Positions 5,298 to 6,008 of a stretch of 6,008 nt of DNA are shown here, piece after piece; positions within the stretch are counted from its first letter, which is position 1; every line of letters starts with the position of its first letter. The stretch covers positions 1 to 6,008 of the forward strand of contig CAAGGY010000044.1 in assembly GCA_900769525.1 (NCBI GenBank), given 5' to 3'. The notes under the pieces were generated by a model. That model saw nothing but the letters and a program-made list of their open reading frames with translations. It did not search any database and was not told the origin of the DNA. The translations under genes and the position numbers were made by a program. The DNA comes from an uncultured Alistipes sp. Its GTDB lineage: Bacteria > Bacteroidota > Bacteroidia > Bacteroidales > Rikenellaceae.

Positions 5298-5337
5298 GGT
5301 TCTTATGGGTTCTATTAGGTTCTAATAGGTTCTAATG
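5298..5337 (+). repeat. 10-bp direct repeats, GGTTCT orientation (four diverged units)
   Basis: The GGTTCT core recurs at 5298, 5308, 5318 and 5328, exactly 10 bp apart. The units are GGTTCTTATG, GGTTCTATTA, GGTTCTAATA and GGTTCTAATG. Additional single cores lie at 5163-5168 and 5275-5280, on either side of the palindrome. The core is fixed and the last four bases vary. Confidence 0.85.
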
Positions 5338-5370
5338 GGGATTTTTTTTGAGGGCCTCCTCGCTCCCACA

Positions 5371-5420
5371 AGAACTCATAAGAACCCACCAGAACCCACC
5401 AGAACCCACCAGAACCCACC
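5371..5420 (-). repeat. 10-bp direct repeats, opposite orientation (AGAACC; five units)
   Basis: Units start at 5371, 5381, 5391, 5401 and 5411: AGAACTCATA once, then AGAACCCACC four times identically. On the minus strand these read GGTGGGTTCT, so the core is the same GGTTCT as in the left block but inverted. The two blocks therefore face each other across about 33 bp and could form an imperfect hairpin. The identical copies suggest recent expansion by slippage. Confidence 0.88.
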
Positions 5421-5429
5421 CCCGCCCAC

Positions 5430-5466
5430 AAAAAAACACCTGCCCAACCATTGGTTAAGCAGGTGT
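5430..5466 (-). terminator. Intrinsic terminator of the 2-oxoacid oxidoreductase gamma gene
   Basis: On the minus strand ACACCTGC pairs with GCAGGTGT (plus-strand 5459-5466 and 5436-5443). The stem continues through two U-G pairs and AACC/GGTT to a 3-nt loop, and is followed by a run of T (plus-strand A tract, 5430-5436). It begins 20 nt after the stop codon and is a textbook intrinsic terminator, implying that the gamma gene is the last of its operon. Confidence 0.9.
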
Positions 5467-5486
5467 CAGTGTTTGTGGTCGTTCGA

Positions 5487-6008
5487 TTATCGAATCTGAC
5501 GGATAATCTCACCACCGTGCTTGATAGCCTCCTCGTTCTGTGGAAGCATCTTCCAAGCACGCTCAGGCAAAGTCTTCTTCAAACCAGCCATAACATTCTC
5601 CATAGCTACAACAGGGCGAACCTTGAGGTAAGCACCGAGGATCATGGTGTTGAACAACTTAGCCTGGCCGAGGCGTGCGCACTCAGCAGTAGCATCAATC
5701 TGATAGATGTTGATGTCTGTACGTGTTGGGTGGTTAGTGATACCGTTAGTATCGTAGATAAGTGTACCACCTGGCTTAACCTGGCTCTCGAACTTATCCA
5801 TTGACTGCTGGTTGAGAACAACTACGCAATCAAACTCGTGAGCGATAGGTGATGAAATAGGCTTATCCGAGAGGATAACAGTAACGTTAGCTGTACCACC
5901 ACGCATCTCAGGACCGTAAGAAGGCATCCAAGTAACCTCCATATCCTGCATAATACCAGAGTAAGCCAAAATCTTACCCATAGTGAGGACACCCTGTCCT
6001 CCGAAACC
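5487..6008 (-). CDS. 2-oxoacid:acceptor (ferredoxin) oxidoreductase gamma subunit, 5' end cut by window
   Basis: This is the gamma subunit of a thiamine-diphosphate 2-oxoacid:ferredoxin oxidoreductase (Kor/Vor type), a cytosolic complex that oxidatively decarboxylates 2-oxoglutarate or branched-chain 2-oxoacids to acyl-CoA while reducing ferredoxin. 173 residues are visible. The frame is open to the right edge and begins GFGGQGVLTMGKILAYSG, the glycine-rich family N-terminus, so the in-frame Met at 5979-5981 (GKILAYSG...) is internal and only a few residues are missing. WMPSYGPEMRGGTANVTVIL is the second hallmark block. YDTNGI, VVVLNQQSMDKFESQVKPGG and the C-terminal VMAGLKKTLPE pattern also fit the family. 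The substrate cannot be decided from gamma alone; alpha, beta and ferredoxin-like subunits probably lie upstream, outside the window. Its strong terminator marks it as the last gene. Confidence 0.9.
   Translation of the reverse strand, partial: GFGGQGVLTMGKILAYSGIMQDMEVTWMPSYGPEMRGGTANVTVILSDKPISSPIAHEFDCVVVLNQQSMDKFESQVKPGGTLIYDTNGITNHPTRTDINIYQIDATAECARLGQAKLFNTMILGAYLKVRPVVAMENVMAGLKKTLPERAWKMLPQNEEAIKHGGEIIRQIR

Larger units (their letters stand above)
5132..5429. other. Non-coding, repeat-rich convergent intergenic region
   Basis: These roughly 300 bases lie between the terminators of two convergent genes and hold no credible gene. They consist of a REP-like palindrome, GGTTCT units on either side of it, a 10-bp periodic GGTTCT block, a T8 tract (5342-5349) with a GAGGGCCTCCTC segment, and an oppositely oriented 10-bp AGAACC block. 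Small reading frames that cross it translate to low-complexity Gly/Trp/Val repeats produced by the tandem units. Confidence 0.85.

Noticed and set aside
5371..5420. CRISPR array
   Set aside because: The units are 10-bp contiguous repeats with no unique spacers, and there are no cas genes.
5315..5560. Minus-strand open frame across the repeat region giving a Gly/Trp/Val-rich protein
   Set aside because: The composition is produced by tandem GGTGGGTTCT units. It overlaps the 3' end and terminator of the oxidoreductase gene, has no promoter and resembles no family.

Overview
The window looks like part of a draft or metagenome-assembled genome from the Bacteroidales. Several things point that way: promoter -7 boxes of the Bacteroidota type (TAnnTTTG), leaders without clear Shine-Dalgarno sequences, and the gene families themselves. 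A Rikenellaceae/Alistipes-like source is plausible from the moderate GC content and protein flavour, but this is only an impression. The first 12 bases match the 3' end of the Illumina adapter, so the left edge is an assembly end and not genomic sequence.

Layout: (1) Positions 13-2374, minus strand, hold a tight three-gene operon read right to left: a membrane-anchored degenerate M23/LytM-like protein, dxr (isoprenoid precursor synthesis) and the 5' part of rseP (site-2 intramembrane metalloprotease), which is cut by the contig end. Gaps are 13 and 14 nt. (2) A compact divergent promoter region (2375-2485) separates this operon from a plus-strand nucleotidyltransferase gene (2486-3394). (3) That gene converges on a small minus-strand YqaA/DedA-family membrane protein gene (3452-3889), with a strong hairpin between them. 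(4) An AT-rich divergent intergenic region (3890-4095) leads to a plus-strand SDR-type L-threonine 3-dehydrogenase gene (4096-5040), followed by a structured 3' region and a terminator. (5) A repeat-rich convergent intergenic region (5132-5429) contains a long REP-like palindrome and 10-bp GGTTCT repeats that switch orientation to give a large inverted arrangement. (6) A minus-strand gamma subunit of a 2-oxoacid:ferredoxin oxidoreductase (5487-6008) runs off the right edge, with its own intrinsic terminator.

The genes are mainly core metabolism and envelope maintenance: MEP-pathway isoprenoids, envelope proteolysis, threonine catabolism and anaerobic 2-oxoacid oxidation. I see no defence system, CRISPR array, transposase, phage gene, rRNA or tRNA. 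The least explained material is the non-coding repeat region at 5159-5420. The LytM-like protein lacking the usual zinc ligands is the most interesting protein-level observation.
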